A DNA stretch of 64,000 nucleotides from Durusdinium trenchii (Eukaryota; Sar; Dinophyceae; Suessiales; Symbiodiniaceae), in contig CAXAMN010005324.1 of NCBI GenBank assembly GCA_963970005.1, positions 272,611 to 336,610 on the forward strand. The letters are read 5' to 3'. The translations under genes were made by a program, and so were the position numbers. Shown here in pieces: positions 34,380 to 47,400 of the stretch (position 1 is the first letter of the stretch; each line of letters begins with the position of its first letter). The notes beneath the pieces were generated by a model. It saw only the letters and a program-made list of their open reading frames with translations, was not told where the DNA came from and made no database searches.

Positions 34380-34661
34380 ATGCAACCAAAACTGGATCTA
34401 CAAATTAATGCCCATGAATACCTTCCGATGTTTGTTATATTTTATATAGTTGTATCTGCCCCGTCCCGAAACCAACGAGGTCTTCCATGGTTTCCACCGG
34501 AGCCACTCCGCCCGGTTCTCAGCTTGGCCCTCCGGCGGAGCGTCCCCGACATCGTCCTCGCCTTAAAACGCGTCGCCGCGTGGCCGGCGCTGCGCCGCGT
34601 CGCCGTGTGGGAGGGTCGTTGGAGCAAGAAATGGTCAGTGAACTTCGGGCAATGGACCTAA
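34380..34661 (+). CDS. Putative exon, unknown protein
   Basis: The plus-strand frame has its convincing part at about 34472-34661: GLPWFPPEPLRPVLSLALRR, then SVPDIVLALKRVAAWPALRR, then VAVWEGRWSKKWSVNFGQW. Amphipathic leucine and tryptophan-rich text of this kind is unlikely by chance. The ATG at 34380 lies in AT-rich DNA, so an acceptor near 34470 (GAG/GTCTTCC) is more likely the exon start. It ends at the border of a family 1 repeat. Unknown family. Confidence 0.35.
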   Translation: MQPKLDLQINAHEYLPMFVIFYIVVSAPSRNQRGLPWFPPEPLRPVLSLALRRSVPDIVLALKRVAAWPALRRVAVWEGRWSKKWSVNFGQWT

Positions 34662-34789
34662 ACACTCCATGTGTGAAGGGCATTTGACCTATCTCTCTCT
34701 CTCTCTATATATATATATTGATTGATTGACCCCCAAAAAATCCTCCCCAATGTAGGCAAATAATGGGAGTTCCATGGGTCGTGTCTGGG
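34657..34789. repeat. Palindromic MITE-like element, family 1, with CT/AT expansion
   Basis: Left end CCTAAACACTCCATG; right arm CCCCAATGTAGGCA and right end GTGTCTGGG. The left arm is interrupted by (CT)n and (AT)n simple repeats, expanding the element to about 133 bp. Confidence 0.7.
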
Positions 34790-37700
34790 TTAGATGGTGC
34801 AAACTTTTTATAGGAGAACAGGGTGAGACCAAGGTGATCCTTGAAACCTGCACGAAACCTGCACGCCTTCTCAAGAGGCATGGAGACTACCTATAAAGGT
34901 GAGTTGGCATTGTGTGACTGAGCGACTGAAGCAGTGCATATGGTGAAGAGACCAATCTGGAAAATTTGCTGGAACATGTCCCTCATCGGCCTTTGGTGAT
35001 TCCATGTGATTCTACTGTTTGATCAAACATCAACGTGTCCTGAAACAGCTACAACATGCAACAACCACCAAGTATATTGCCAATTTTCAATACTTCGATA
35101 CTCAAGAAGACATCTTAAGAGTCAATCAAACACGAAGGCCTTCCAAACTCCAACCAGAGTTTTGATCCATGCGCCCGTTTCGACCAGAGTGAAGCGACTG
35201 GAGTGAATATCCAACCAAGCTCATGACCTGGCCTTGATTCTGATCACGTCGTCCGCGAGACCTGTCGAGGGGTTTTGGCAAGAAAGAGAGCTGGATGGGT
35301 GAAACCTGACAAAGATTAATGAGATGAAGATTCGTCGCAGGGTCAGGTTCAGTGGTTACGGGTGGGTGACTGGGGAGTGTCCCATATATACCTTCTTTTC
35401 GGAGGCGAGCCAGGAGCCTCTACAGGGATAAAACGAGCCAGCTAACCATGTAGGCCATACCCCAACGCCCCATGGAACCGGCATATTGACCTACCCCCTA
35501 CTATAGGTGATGGACTCTACTCGTCGGCCCCGCAGGGGGTCGTCTACAGCGCCTCGAAGCCCTTCGGCGGCTGCGCCGACGGCTGCGACTCCTGGGGAAT
35601 CGATTGGGGTCGGCGACCCAAAGACCACAGAGGGGCAGGGAGAACGAAGGTTCAATCCTTTTTGTTTGGGGGGAATTCATTGGTGAGGGTTTTAGTACCT
35701 GAACTTGGGAAGCTCTGAGCATGCTGTGTATCACCTGGTATATCTCAAGAAAATATTTGGGGAATTCTAGGAATTGCTATTAAGTTATGTCACGTGGGGG
35801 CCGGGGTTGAAGCCCGTTGAATATGCCTCCACTGGAGAGAAGAATAAGCACAGCAGCATAGTCAAGAACAAAGGAGCTTGTAAGTTTTTTCTGTCCAAGA
35901 GTGACTTGATCCAAGACGCGCACATTCTGGACATTTGAAATGTGACCTTCACAACAGGTTGTCCGCACATGTGGACTCTCCTGGTGTAAGTCTAGTTCTT
36001 TTGGATCCAATGTGGCTCCTTTTTGCCCCCCAAAGAAAACAACTTGTAGGACTGTGGTAGGCCACAAGCATATGTGGGCAAGGCAAACATATACTTGGCT
36101 CAAGGGATATCAATATAATTGAATGACATACATGAACAGGTCACCAGCGAAACAGCCACATAACATACAACCCTTTAGAATTAAAAGTTCTGATCACAAA
36201 ACCCGAGTGGTGCTCTAACACCTGGTGCTTTCAAAACAGATTCTGGAGATTTGAAAGAGTAGTGAGTAGTGAAACTATGGCCCAGCAGGGATAGTGAAAC
36301 TTACTGGAACTTCCCCCAATCAAGTAATTAATTTAATTAAGTCAGCTCTTGGTGAGTTGCGCCCTCAAGACTGGAAAAGCACAACAAAGAACAACATGGT
36401 GAGAACGGGCATGGAAAGGAACAAACAAATCAAACAACAACCAGCTCAGCAACTTATTGCTTGTGGTAGCTTCCGTCCCAAGTCTCATAAGCCCGCAACT
36501 TATTGCTGGTGGACTCCGCGGGGCTGAAGCAAAGGAAATTCCACAAGAAGTCACACAACTTAACAAATCTCTACAAGGTATACCAGCAGGAGCAAGCTGC
36601 AGCAGTCATAGAGGTGTAGATCACCCTCAAATCTCTTATCTCATATCCCACAGACGGTTGATTTTCCTCATGTCAAAGCATATAGACTTATATAGACTGG
36701 TTTACATTCCCCATAAATAGAGTCTGTTTTTGAGCCAACTTAGGGACATACGGCCGCCGTTTTTGAGTTTTCCAGGATCTCCATCCCACTGTCTCGCCTG
36801 CCCATGGTTGCACCTGGAGCGACCACTGCGAGAAGTCCAACAAAGAACACCTAAAACTATTACAGTATAGAATTAGATCGAAGAAATGCTATGATCTATG
36901 TCCGAAGTTCCAAGTTCGATCGTCACTGGGCGATGCGGAAAGTGAACACCATGCTCTGAAGAACACCAGTCTGAAGAACACAAACTCTGCATACCGTCTT
37001 TGAAATGTGCCTATGGGGATAAGCTACCCCCAGAGACCGATAAGCTATGGGGTTCTTACTTCAATTGAGCATGAGCTGGCTGTGCTGTCTGAGATCGACC
37101 GAGGCGTCGGTGCTGGTGCTGTGTGCGTTTTTTGAGCTGGCGGGCAGCCCGCGAAACGAGACGGGCGGTGTTGGTCGGGTGCTGGTGCTGGTGCTGGCGC
37201 TTGCGGTATGATATAACGTCCATGCCGAATTGCATTAAAAAAGCGCTTGGGTGCTGCCTGCTGCCTGTACAAGTATCTTTTCCTACCTTGGGTCTATGCT
37301 GGCATGATTTGTCCTGTTTTGTGTTGCTTGCAAGCTCTCCCATCCTTCACACATTCATTGAAGTTCAAGCTCTCCAAGGAATTCTTAGGAGTGATCATGA
37401 CCTCTATGGCCTTGTTTCCGGAAGTTCTGCACCACATGGAGGATGTTTTCGGGATCCTCATCTGCTGCTGCGACGTCAGAATTGCTAGGGTCAGAGTGCC
37501 GCCGGCTGCAACACCTATGAAGGACACGCGCCGAAAACACCATCAAAGACTCCCTGAGACTGGCATTTGTTTAACATTGAACATTGACCTCGAAACTCAA
37601 CTCAACCACCCCAGATGGAGGTATAGTATGGTATACCCATGGAGAGTTGGCCTAAATTAAATATATATATATAATATATATATATATATCCAATCCCCAA

Positions 37701-38754
37701 AACAGGCATTGCTCATTGTGGACTGATATTGCTCATGCATATCTATCACTGTAGTCTATCACACGTTCATTGCTTTCCCCTCTTGCCCACCATGTTTGCC
37801 CAGCTCTTCTACCCGGCCTTGTCTTCCAAAGTGGCTCCACGTGTTCGTGCCCCAGTGAAGCAAGAAAGCAAGTCCAGCTGTTGCAGCTGTGTACACATTC
37901 TGTACCTCTAGCCACTAGCACAAAAGTTACCATCTATCAAGGGCCAGGTGGATGTCTAGCGGATGTGTTTGTTTATGTTCACGCTCACAACCTTCGGAAC
38001 GGGACGTATATAGATCAAGTGCCCCAAAGAACCTTTCTTTGATGTTTGGTGCCATTAAAGAAAGCGTCCCGTACCCCTTGAGTTGATGCTCCGTTGATGC
38101 TGTTCTTGCATGGCCTGCCACACCATCGGTCTATCTGGTGTTCCTTTACGAGCCTGCGAGCTGCAAGTCGCCAGACATCCTCACCCCACCGAAGCCAGCG
38201 AAGCCTCCCAAAGCGAAGCTCGGACCTTGAAACCCGTAGTGTGTAGACTGTTCAGTTTTGTTTGCTTTATTCAACTATATTCTGTATAGACTAACCTACA
38301 GAAAAAACAAAAAACTTGAACAAACCTTGAAACCTGTTCTGTAGATCTAACTATATCTAACTTGTATATGTTTAAAGAAAAACCTGGAAACGTGGATCGG
38401 ATCGGGTCGAACGCGGTCGAACGTGTGTCGTTGAGGGGAAGGGGACTGACGCTCCCGTTGTGGACGTTCGTTCCCCCGGTGAATCACCCAATTGATATAG
38501 TAAAGAAAGAAGGCCCACTTAAGGTGTCCCAGTTTTCTGTAGTGAAGGTATACTCTAACAAATACATTTATCATTTCTTATATATTCACATCCAACTTGG
38601 AGCCACGGTAGTGATCGCTCAAGGATCTGAACACACCGAACAGGCCAACACTCCTGCAAATCACCAAATCACCAAAGAATTATCAATTTTGTCAGCCCAA
38701 AGTTTCCTCTCAACGAAAACATCCTGCAGAATCCATTCTCTTTTGGGCTTCCAG
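34790..38754. other. Sparse region, weak islets
   Basis: The islet at 35510-35690 is open on both strands. The frame at 36457-36720 (+) has a short protein-like part ending at an ACAAG/GTATAC donor. The islet at 37060-37220 is GC-rich with CTGGTG repeats. (AT)n lies at 37660-37690. A family 1 fragment may be present at about 35447-35503. No confident gene. Confidence 0.3.
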
Positions 38755-38900
38755 GATTGGCAGAAGTCACGAAGGTCGCTATGCAAGAGATCTCCAAGGC
38801 TTCGAGCGAGATGTCACGATCCGTGCTGGCTCTTGATCCTACAGCAGCTGCCCTCCACGTCAAAGACCATGTTGGGCAGATGAAAAGCCATTTGGCACCC
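38755..38900 (+). CDS. Putative exon, helical, unknown protein
   Basis: Between a TTCCAG acceptor and a CCC/GTGAGG donor, the plus-strand frame reads LAEVTKVAMQEISKASSEMS, then RSVLALDPTAAALHVKDHVG, then QMKSHLAP. This is strongly helical, with charged and Ala residues regularly spaced as in coiled-coil or dinoflagellate structural proteins. Both splice sites are good. It is one of the best isolated exons in the window, but no partner exons were identified and the family is unknown. Confidence 0.5.
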
Positions 38901-41256
38901 GTGAGGCAGCTGTTTTTTCCTCTCAACTCCATAGGGCTTCAACCACATCTTCGGGTTCGGTGGCGTGGTTCGGGTCTTGTGGGGTGCGGGGTGGTCTGTC
39001 CCTACCACCTTCGGAGCCCTAACGGGCAATGTCAATAAGGCCAAACAAAAGATCAGGCAGCTCATCCCGTGGTCGTCAAACCTGTGGTGTCTGCAACACT
39101 GTGGTGTCTGCAACATACGTGCACCAAGCCCCTTTCTGGGTCGTATCTTCTGATGATGCGAGGCTTTTGATGCTGAAACTGCTTGTCCCAAAAGCAATAA
39201 ACCTTGGCCCAGTTGATTTCAAAAGTCATGTGCGTCACACAAGAACATGTACTCATGACATTCACGCCCCTCTCTCAAAACCTCACGTGGTAGATCTCTG
39301 ATGATTCATCATTGGCACACTTGTCGCACAGCTAAGCCGAACGCCAAAAAACAACGAAGGTGGCAGAATTCCGCCAAGGGCAACGCAAGGACTTGCAACG
39401 CAAGGGCAACGCTTGCTCTTGAACAAGCCACACAGTTGCTGAGTGCAAAACACATACACACAACAAGATGTAAAAAGGTATGGCACTATGGCACTATGCT
39501 CAGGCGAAGTAGATATAGACTATCAAATTGGATAGAAACAGCTAAGTCTAATCCTTTGGCCATCGGAGGTTTCCATGATTCCCATCTGCCCTTTGTTCTA
39601 CAATCCTCGCCGCTTTGGGGCCGGTCCCCACGCATCGTTCGGACCGGAACCTCGGGACGGAGCTCTCGACCTCTCACGGCTTCAGGTCTCGCTGCTTCGT
39701 CCTTTGATGCACTCAGCCTGGATCACTGACTGACCGGTGGACTCTGAAGGGAGACCTCCAAGAAGACGCACTATATTAATCGATATTAGTCGTATATAGC
39801 AGTGAGTTTAGGTAAAAGTGGAGTTTAGATAACTATAGATTTAAGGTGTGTTGTTAATGTTTTTTTCCAGCCAAAACGCTTGCAAAATTGTAGCCAGGAA
39901 ACTATGTATATATGTCAATTGATTTTTGATAATGTCAGGATCCTTGTCCAAATCATTCCAAAGGTAGGAATACCTACAATCTGTATATATGATAGAGATT
40001 GATAGAGAATCCTCGGGCAAACCACTCCAGTGAGCTAGGTCCTAACAGTCTCAGATTGTTTTCTCACACATCTTGGAATCATACAGTCCAGGACTGGGTT
40101 TCTGACTGCTTGATGGCGGAAAGCCGTCTTCCAGTCGACCCCTATAACCTATGCCACTCCCATGCCATTCCCGCAAGCTGAAATCACCTCACCCCGTCGT
40201 TCGCAGACCTTCTATAGCAGACCTTCTAGCAGACCGGGTCTCGTCATGTCGTCAATGTGCGCGTCCCTCCGGGCCTTGAGTTTCAACACCTCGCTCCAAT
40301 CAAAGACCTCCGCACCATGCCTGGCGTCGCAGGGAGCGGTCGGAATAAGGGTGAAGGAGGCAGATCGGCACATGTGATGCAGGTGGAGAATGGTGGGAAA
40401 CTGCTTACATCCGTGACCCGGTGACTGGTCGAACTTCGGATTCTGCAGGGTTCGGACTCAACAACCCCACCTGGGAAAGGGCACACCCGGGCACACCCAT
40501 CATCCCTGTCATGCGGTAGAAGTCCGAGTACATCCTCAAGCTTGAAGTATTTGCTTCTCCTCCAGTCTCCAGTGTGTCATGCACATGCCGTCTCACGTGT
40601 TGGCCCACTGGTTTGAGTGTTGGCCCACTCTCAGGCAAGAGAAGCATCCTCTAAAAATATCCTCATTTGCTCATCCCAAGAAGTCTGTCAACAGCCATCC
40701 AAACATCTCATCAAAAAGAATATCAGTCGAATTGAAAAAACATCCACCTGCACACCCTGATGGCTGGAATGTGAATGGAGCCTTTTTCTGGAGTTCTGGG
40801 GAATTCTGCAGCCCCACTTCAACACCTCTTAGATTGCGGTGCCCTCCCCCCGGCGCACTGCGCCCGCACTGCGCCGGGTCGACGGAGCGGCGCACTGCGC
40901 CAAGAGGGGCGATGATTGGAGCGACTCGGGGAAGAGGATGGGACTCCTTGGCGGCCGCCCCAAGCGGGGTTGGGTCCGTGGGTTTTCGGATGCCGCATGC
41001 ATGCATGCCGCAGTCTACATTCAGAACGATCATCCTCTACTTTGGTGCAGTTATCATAGTGGAATAGTGCCAATGAAAAAAATATTGGTTTTGTTAGGAG
41101 GGACGGGGGGTGGCCGCGCGGGTCGTGCTCGCGGCTGCTGGCGGCAGCGGCCACTGCTCTTCACCTGGTGGAGGAGGTGCGGTGGGGGGGGTGGCCAAGG
41201 GTTGAAGGATGTGTTTCTTCAATTTTATGGTTTAAATTTTGACCACAGTAACTAAA
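38901..41256. other. Sparse region, GC-rich islets
   Basis: An islet at 39600-39690 (+) ends at a donor-like CAG/GTCTCG. The islet at 40830-41200 is GC-rich with repeated GCGCACTGCGCC motifs (40853-40905) and open frames on both strands (40839-41255 plus; 40671-41033 minus). Strand and coding status are undecided. Confidence 0.3.
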
Positions 41257-41290
41257 ATTCAGCGGTCCACTGTCAGTGATGATGTTCTGT
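41257..41290. repeat. Inverted repeat flanking gene A (left)
   Basis: Contains ATTCAGCGGTCCA, present inverted at 43371-43400. Similarity continues imperfectly on both sides of this 13-base core, for example GTCAGTGATGATG against TCAGTCAATGATGG. Confidence 0.5.
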
Positions 41291-41530
41291 GAGTTTGGTG
41301 ATTTGCCACAGCCATGACGGCTACTAAGATGACGATGCACATCAAGAGACATGTTCTATCATGTTTCAATTTATGATGGTGAATAGGCCCTAGGCTCATG
41401 GTCTCATGGACACTAGACATGGTCTCATGCCAAGGATGACATCATGTCATGCCAGGTATTCAATTTTACACTGAGTTTTGATCATTTGGATCATGATCAT
41501 TCAATTTATCCTTCATCCTGTCATTCGATC

Positions 41531-43145
41531 ATGGCGGATCCGGTGGATGCTGCTGAATCTGCGACAGAGCAGCGGGTGAGGGTGAAGGTGAAGAGAGAAG
41601 AGCAGTTGCTTGACTTGAATCCATGATTTTATCAAAGTCTTCAGTCATCGCTTCTGGTGAACATCGTTGGCATTGTCCCTTTGTTCACAGATCATCTGAG
41701 GCTGGTGATGACAAGGGCCGGTGACACCTACAATGTGAAGATCCCGGGGCATATCCATCAGGTTTTCGAGACGGTGCCGCTTGGAGGAAACCAATGGTTC
41801 AGTGATTAAAGATGGAAATTTACATCATGCCATGCAAGGTCAGTCATGCCATCATTGATCGATTGACTTGTAGTTCCTCAGTGTTTCTGAGGAAGTTCAT
41901 GATGCGGCCGCAGTCAGAGATCAAGTTCCTCAATGTCCCGCCATATCCGGACGCGGTCACGCTCACTGAGCGGAAGGTGAAGCACATCCAGTCCTCCGAG
42001 CATGAGACAAGTTCCAATCCCAGTGCCTTGGCTGTCTCAGTCTCATTGAGTGCAAAGTCTTTGATGTCTCCCTTCTGTCTCTTGGAGTTTGAAACCAAAT
42101 ATCTAAGGTGAGGCCTTGATGGATGAAGTCCTTTTGGATGATGGTCCCGAGCGGCTGTCGGAGGTGGCGTCGCGCCTTCGGTCTGGACAGGTGGAACGCG
42201 CAAAAGTAACTTGGCTTTTTCAATGACTTCATTTGATTTGAGCAGCTTTGGAAGGGCTTCACCTCATCAGTCTTATGTAGTCATTGGAATGTCATTGCCA
42301 TGATCATTGCAATTGATGTCAGGCACATGTGGAATGGGAGATCGATCCCCACAATGCCAAGCAGTTGGCGCAGCTGGCTATTGGTGAAGTGGAGCGGATC
42401 GTGGCGCCGGCCAACCATGTGGGGAACACGCCGCTGAGGATGATCATCCAGCTGGATGGTGCAATCCACAGTGCGGCGCTGGCAGTGCGCATCCTTGAGC
42501 CTTGGATCAGATATGTCATCATTAAACTGTGGTCATGACAACTTATCATTGTTTGCGACTGTTTTTAAATAAGGACATGATGGAGGCGGTGGGGGCTGAT
42601 GATCCCAAGCCAAAGGAGGCGGTGGGGGCTGATGATGGGCAGCAGCCAAAGACGCCTGATGCTTTTTTTCGACCTGGAAAGGACTCCTTGGGATCATCAA
42701 CTTTGTCATGACAGATTGAAACAGTCACAGCCATGACCTGGAAAGATCATTCAGGCCATCTGGTCAAAAATACATACACGTACTTGGCTCACTGCGCACA
42801 GGATGAGGAGCAGGAGCAGAAGCAGCCATCAAAGAGGGCCAGATCGGAGGACCAGTGTTTAGATCATGGACACATGACTTGATGGCTTCAGATGACATGA
42901 TCCTGACAGCCAGGACTTGGAGGAACTCGATAGATATCCACCCCTGCTAGCTTTCATCAGCTGTGCCAATTTTGCAATTCTGTTTTTCTTGACATCGGAC
43001 CATTGACTTCGGACTCCAGGAGTATCCATGGCGGAGGTCATCTGCATCTTCAGCTCCAGCGGAAGCATCAAAGGAGTCTATGGGACGGTTGAAATCCTTG
43101 GTGCAAAACCAGCTTGGTGTGAAGCTTTGGCTTTCACATTTCATA
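41531..43145 (+). CDS. Gene A: multi-exon protein with acidic repeat, unknown function
   Basis: At least eight plus-strand exons. The start is MADPVDAAESATEQR at 41531. Exons follow near 41697-41800 (AGDTYNVKIPGHIHQVFET), 41893-41976 (KFMMRPQSEIKFLNVPPYPD), 42108-42205 (EALMDEVLLDDGPERLSEVA), 42323-42490 (AHVEWEIDPHNAKQLAQLAI), 42574-42668, 42802-42856 (DEEQEQKQPSKRARSED) and 43020-43145 (SSASSAPAEASKESMGRLKS, then LVQNQLGVKLWLS). Acceptors are AG, and several donors are GT. The exon at 42574 has an internal duplication, EAVGADD-PKPK-EAVGADD. The acidic and Ser/Ala-rich parts look disordered. No enzyme motif was recognised. It may be a separate gene or the N-terminal part of the gene B transcription unit, since strand, spacing and style are the same. 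The end is not determined. Confidence 0.55.
43089..43137 (+). repeat. 49-bp near-identical segment, copy in gene A
   Basis: Differs from 47500-47548 at only one of 49 positions. In gene A it encodes LKSLVQNQLGVKLW. Such identity over otherwise unrelated flanks suggests recent duplication or conversion. Confidence 0.85.
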
Positions 43146-43370
43146 ACATGTTCAACACCGACTTGGCAGGAGAATCCTTTCCAACATGGCGTGCCAGGAA
43201 TGTTCAAAGACTTAGAGTGACTCCTGGCTTTGATTGTGGACACTTTGATTCTTTCTTAGGTTGTTCAATTCTTAGACTTGGTGATTCTGGACACTTTGAA
43301 TTTGATGGCTTAAGGATCGAAGAACGAGCTCACGCTTTGGAATGTGAGGGTGGGATATGAACCATGACAC

Positions 43371-43400
43371 TGACCATCATTGACTGATGGACCGCTGAAT
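43371..43400. repeat. Inverted repeat flanking gene A (right)
   Basis: Contains TGGACCGCTGAAT, the inverse of the core at 41257-41290. The pair encloses about 2.1 kb holding gene A. Confidence 0.5.
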
Positions 43401-44070
43401 GAAACTACGATGACCAGAAACAATCAAGGTTTCAATGCATACAAAAATATAAAATTGTGGTCAGTGGACGACAAAATCATCTGCTCATATGCATTGAGCA
43501 TTGTGCTCATATGCATTGAGCATTGATGAGCTCAGCTCTGGAAAACTGTGCAAGCTGCTCTGAGGATTTAGGGTGTTACTTCTCAACAGTCAGTGATCCC
43601 CACTCTCGAACCTTGAGCCCTCTCAGCCACGCCACCCCATTGAACCAAGCCCTTCACACCCATCAATGCTTCCTGGCAGGCCTGCCCACCAGCAGCGGCC
43701 AGCACTGCCTGAGGCCATTTGGGGGAGGGCGGATTTGACAGGACCCAGGGAAGGCATTCTGATTGAGCTGATTCAGTGTATTGTTAGTATTGAGCTATTG
43801 GTGTAGTATTGAATGTGTAGTCACGAGTAAATTTAAAAGATTTCAGATTGATTGGCTTGACTTGAAGGCCAGTTGTGGAGTGCAGTTCTCACCGCAGGCC
43901 ATTTGGTCTTCATTGGCAACCTTCTTCACCAAGAAACCATATTGCTTTCAAGCTTAGTATTTCCATGTATTTCCCAAGATGGTTCAAAGCAGTGGATCCA
44001 CTCAAACATGAAAATGAACAACTGACAAAAGCGCAAGGTCTTAGATGTTGATTGAACTCTCTTTCCATCA
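43401..44070. other. Spacer between genes A and B
   Basis: Contains a 22-bp tandem duplication and a 71-codon plus frame (43523-43738) with Ser/Leu/His-rich text of uncertain status that ends in GGGRI. No splice signals link it to either neighbour. Confidence 0.35.
43482..43525. repeat. Tandem duplication of a 22-bp hairpin unit
   Basis: Two exact copies of TGCTCATATGCATTGAGCATTG. Each contains the inverted pair GCTCA/TGAGC around ATGCAT. Confidence 0.9.
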
Positions 44071-44410
44071 GCACCATGGTCAAGCCTGCGCTGCGATCCA
44101 AGACTGTCCAGCAGCTAAGACGAATCGCCTCACGCTGGCAGACATGGCAGCAGGACTTTCCGTGGGCTACCATTGGGGAGCATAGCTTGGTTTGTAGGGT
44201 GTGCAAGCTGGCCGGGGTTTGCTCTACCTTTGGAAGAGGAGAAGGTTCCTAGGCATCCAATGCAAAGTGTCTACGATAGTGTTTGATGACAATTTTCAAC
44301 TGGTTACTTCGACAACCTGAGGTGGAAGGGGTGCCAAAAAAGTCCATCGTGGGCATCTGAAGCAGCATGCAGCAACGTCATTGCACCGGCTTGCAGACTC
44401 TTGGTTTCAG
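44071..44410 (+). other. Gene B: BED-type zinc finger, split by one intron
   Basis: Exon 44071-44244 encodes VQQLRRIASRWQTWQQDFPW and then HSLVCRVCKLAG, with zinc cysteines at 44193-44195 and 44202-44204. Splicing GAAG/GTTCC at 44244 to 44322 keeps the frame (GEG-GRGAKKVHRGHLKQHA) and supplies histidines at 44366-44368 and 44384-44386. C-x2-C then H-x5-H is the BED finger pattern found in hAT transposases and proteins derived from them. It would bind DNA, for example element ends. Confidence 0.65.
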
Positions 44411-47400
44411 GTGTCAAGTCAATGTCATATTCTGCCATTGTCAAATGAAATTAGACAATGAACCTTCAAACTGGAGTCGGACCATTTAAGGCAGCTTCCA
44501 AAGAAGGTCCCCTGGCTGATGTTGAGGATACAGTTGCACTCACTGATGCATCACCTCTATCTTAGATGGGTCTCTTGCCCAGGCCATGATTTGGATTCAG
44601 ACTTTGCCATTGTTGAGGGAAAAAAAGTACCTCACGCCCAAATGCTCAAAGAGATGATCCACGTAATCAAGGAGAAGAGGAAATCCGACAAGGTACCTAT
44701 TTAGTTATTATTTGGAAACTGGTTTTCATTGAAGCGTCTTCTGACAACCCATCACGACCCATCACTGTGCCTTCCAGGTTGGTGGAAGAGCTCGGCAAAG
44801 GTGCCTGCAATATTGCTTGGGGCAAGGTTGCAGGTTGCTTACACTGAAGCGACTGTCCAGGGCGACGGTGATTTCTCTTGGGCAGGTGGGATTTTCTTTT
44901 GATGTTCTTGAGACAAGTTAGGCACAAGGGTTGTGTTGGACAGGATGCCCGGAAGTTCATCTTGGCTTGCCGCTTTTCATGCATAAACCATGACTTGGAG
45001 AGCGCCGCTGGTTTTCTTGGGGCCTATGACATGTCCAAAGCACAAGACCTGACAGCGGTGGGTATCTACAAATCTACCCGGCAGATCATCAAAAACCTTT
45101 GCTCCCCTACTGGTCCAGCTCCACATTCAGTTCTTTGGCAGCTTCTTCATGTTAAAGAAACCTGTGTCACTTTAATCACCATGAGTTCATTCACTCAGCA
45201 TGACCAACCTGAGGAAATCAAGCCACTGTCCTTTCCTGGTTTGATCAAAGGGATTGAAGACCATGTTGAACAGTATTGCACAGATGCAGCAACGGATGAG
45301 ATGGTGGGTGGCGAGCTTCTCCAGAAGGCTTTTCCAAACCTACATGTTCGAAGCAAAGACACCACACATGCAACCAGAAGGAGCTGATATAATAATTGTT
45401 TGTTTAAATGAACTGAGGGTTTGATGTGACATGCTGTTCTTTGCCAACCTGCCCAGTGCCCAACAGCCTCCACCAGGATCGCAGCAAGATGCACAGCAGC
45501 GGATGACTTCCTGGCAGCAACGATGCGGGACTTTGTATGTGGAAGTCAAAGCCCATCAAGCCTTATCCAAAACAAACAAATCTTTGCTGTGAGATTCTCT
45601 CAATTTGTGAAAGAGGATAAGGGCTGGCATTGCTTCTTAGTTGCAGGGGATGCCAAAACAATAGGTTGACAGCATACATGAACAAAGGTTCGCTTGAATT
45701 CATTCAAGAATGACCCTTTTAATCAAGGTAAGAACTTGCGGGCTGCAAAACATCGATTTGAATCGTTGCAAAAACCCACAGGACGCATGGAGACTTGGAG
45801 TAAGGCAGCAATTCAATTTCTTGGGAATCCAAATTTGGGTTGTGAAGTTAGTTATCAAATGATTCATTGAAACCTTGCCAAAACCACAGAATCCTTGGTG
45901 CAAGGTCCTGCATATGATCCCAATGCTTCTCACGATGGAGCACATGGCCAGGGAACGGGCTGGAAAAGCTGCTAGACCAGAAAATGTAATGTTCTGTTGA
46001 ACGGAAAGGTTTGAGCTATGTAGTCCAACAGCAGCAGGCACTTAAACTCTGATCCTAAGGCAGAGGGCGCTGCAGCAATGAACTTCTTGGAGAATAGCTT
46101 TTCCATGGAAAGGGCCTTGCCGCTTAAATATATTACTGTATCCTTCAGTCAAAACATAATAACCAATGTTTCCATCATGAGCCACCCCCGTTCTGGGCCT
46201 CACCAAGGAACTTGGCCGCAATCGCAGATGCACACGATGAAGCGTTCCTTCTAACAAGGCTTTGTGATGGGGAGTGCTCTCCGGATGAGCTTCATGGAGC
46301 GTTGACAAGGCAGACCTGGGGTTTAGGAGTCATCCATTGATTGATTTTTAATGGCATCCTTAATTGTTTTAAAGCCACCATGGGAAAACATGCCATGAAT
46401 TTGACATTGCACTATTGACTTTTTTGTCATCTCGTTACTACCCTGCCAAGGTTCAAAACCAATATCAATGTGCTGTTTGAGAAGGGGCGTATCTTTACTA
46501 CGGAAGGAACCTATGTGAAACATCTCTGTGATACCTTGGGCCAGAAAGGTATCATATTGATCTTGAGATCAAAACCTATGCACATTGGGGGGCGTGGTTG
46601 TATCAGTGCTGATATGAAAGAAAGGCTCTTGGCCAGGCCAGGGATAAACAGAAACTCTGTGTTTTTAGTTCAAGTTCAATGATGCTCAACAATGCCTCTA
46701 AAGCCAAGTCACTGGCAGGTTTACCAACTGGGCGTTCCTGGCAAACCAGATCATTGATGCGGAGTTTCCATCATATGGGGTGATGATGCGACTTTCCCAA
46801 GCTACAGATCTTCACATGTCAAAGAAACACCTCAAGATCCAGCCTGGCCGTTTGCCCTCCACCAACAATGCTGCAGTGAGGTCCCTGTGCACCGCTTGGA
46901 ACATTGATGTTGCACTCTGGTCTCAATTCAATCACCAGTTCGGTTCAGTTCACTCCCCATTGAAACAAAAATCATATGGCTGATGACCGTTCAAAAGATA
47001 ATTTAAAGGGGTTGCTTTGCACTTTCAGGATATGGCAAGAGTGGAGATGGCGACCCTTTTCCCTGTGGCCCAAGCCTTGGTGAAGAAGGAAGGCAAAAGC
47101 CAGGAGCAGGCCTGGAAATGTGCTTTGATTCGAGAACGCAAAATGCTGGGATCTAATGATGCCCTTGAAGCCTCCGGAAGTTTGCTGTCCCGATTGCTTG
47201 CATTCAACTTCACGACTTCAAGCGTTGAGAGGCTGTTTCTCGGTATTATTGTTAGACAGCTAAATTAAATCAATGGAGCAACTCACCAAATGAGACTGGA
47301 CCTCACTCAGGTTCTCCCAGAGTCAGTGGATGAGAGGAACAAAGAAAGATGAAGTGGGGAGGGATTATCTGAATGAAGAGCTCATGATATCTTATATGGA

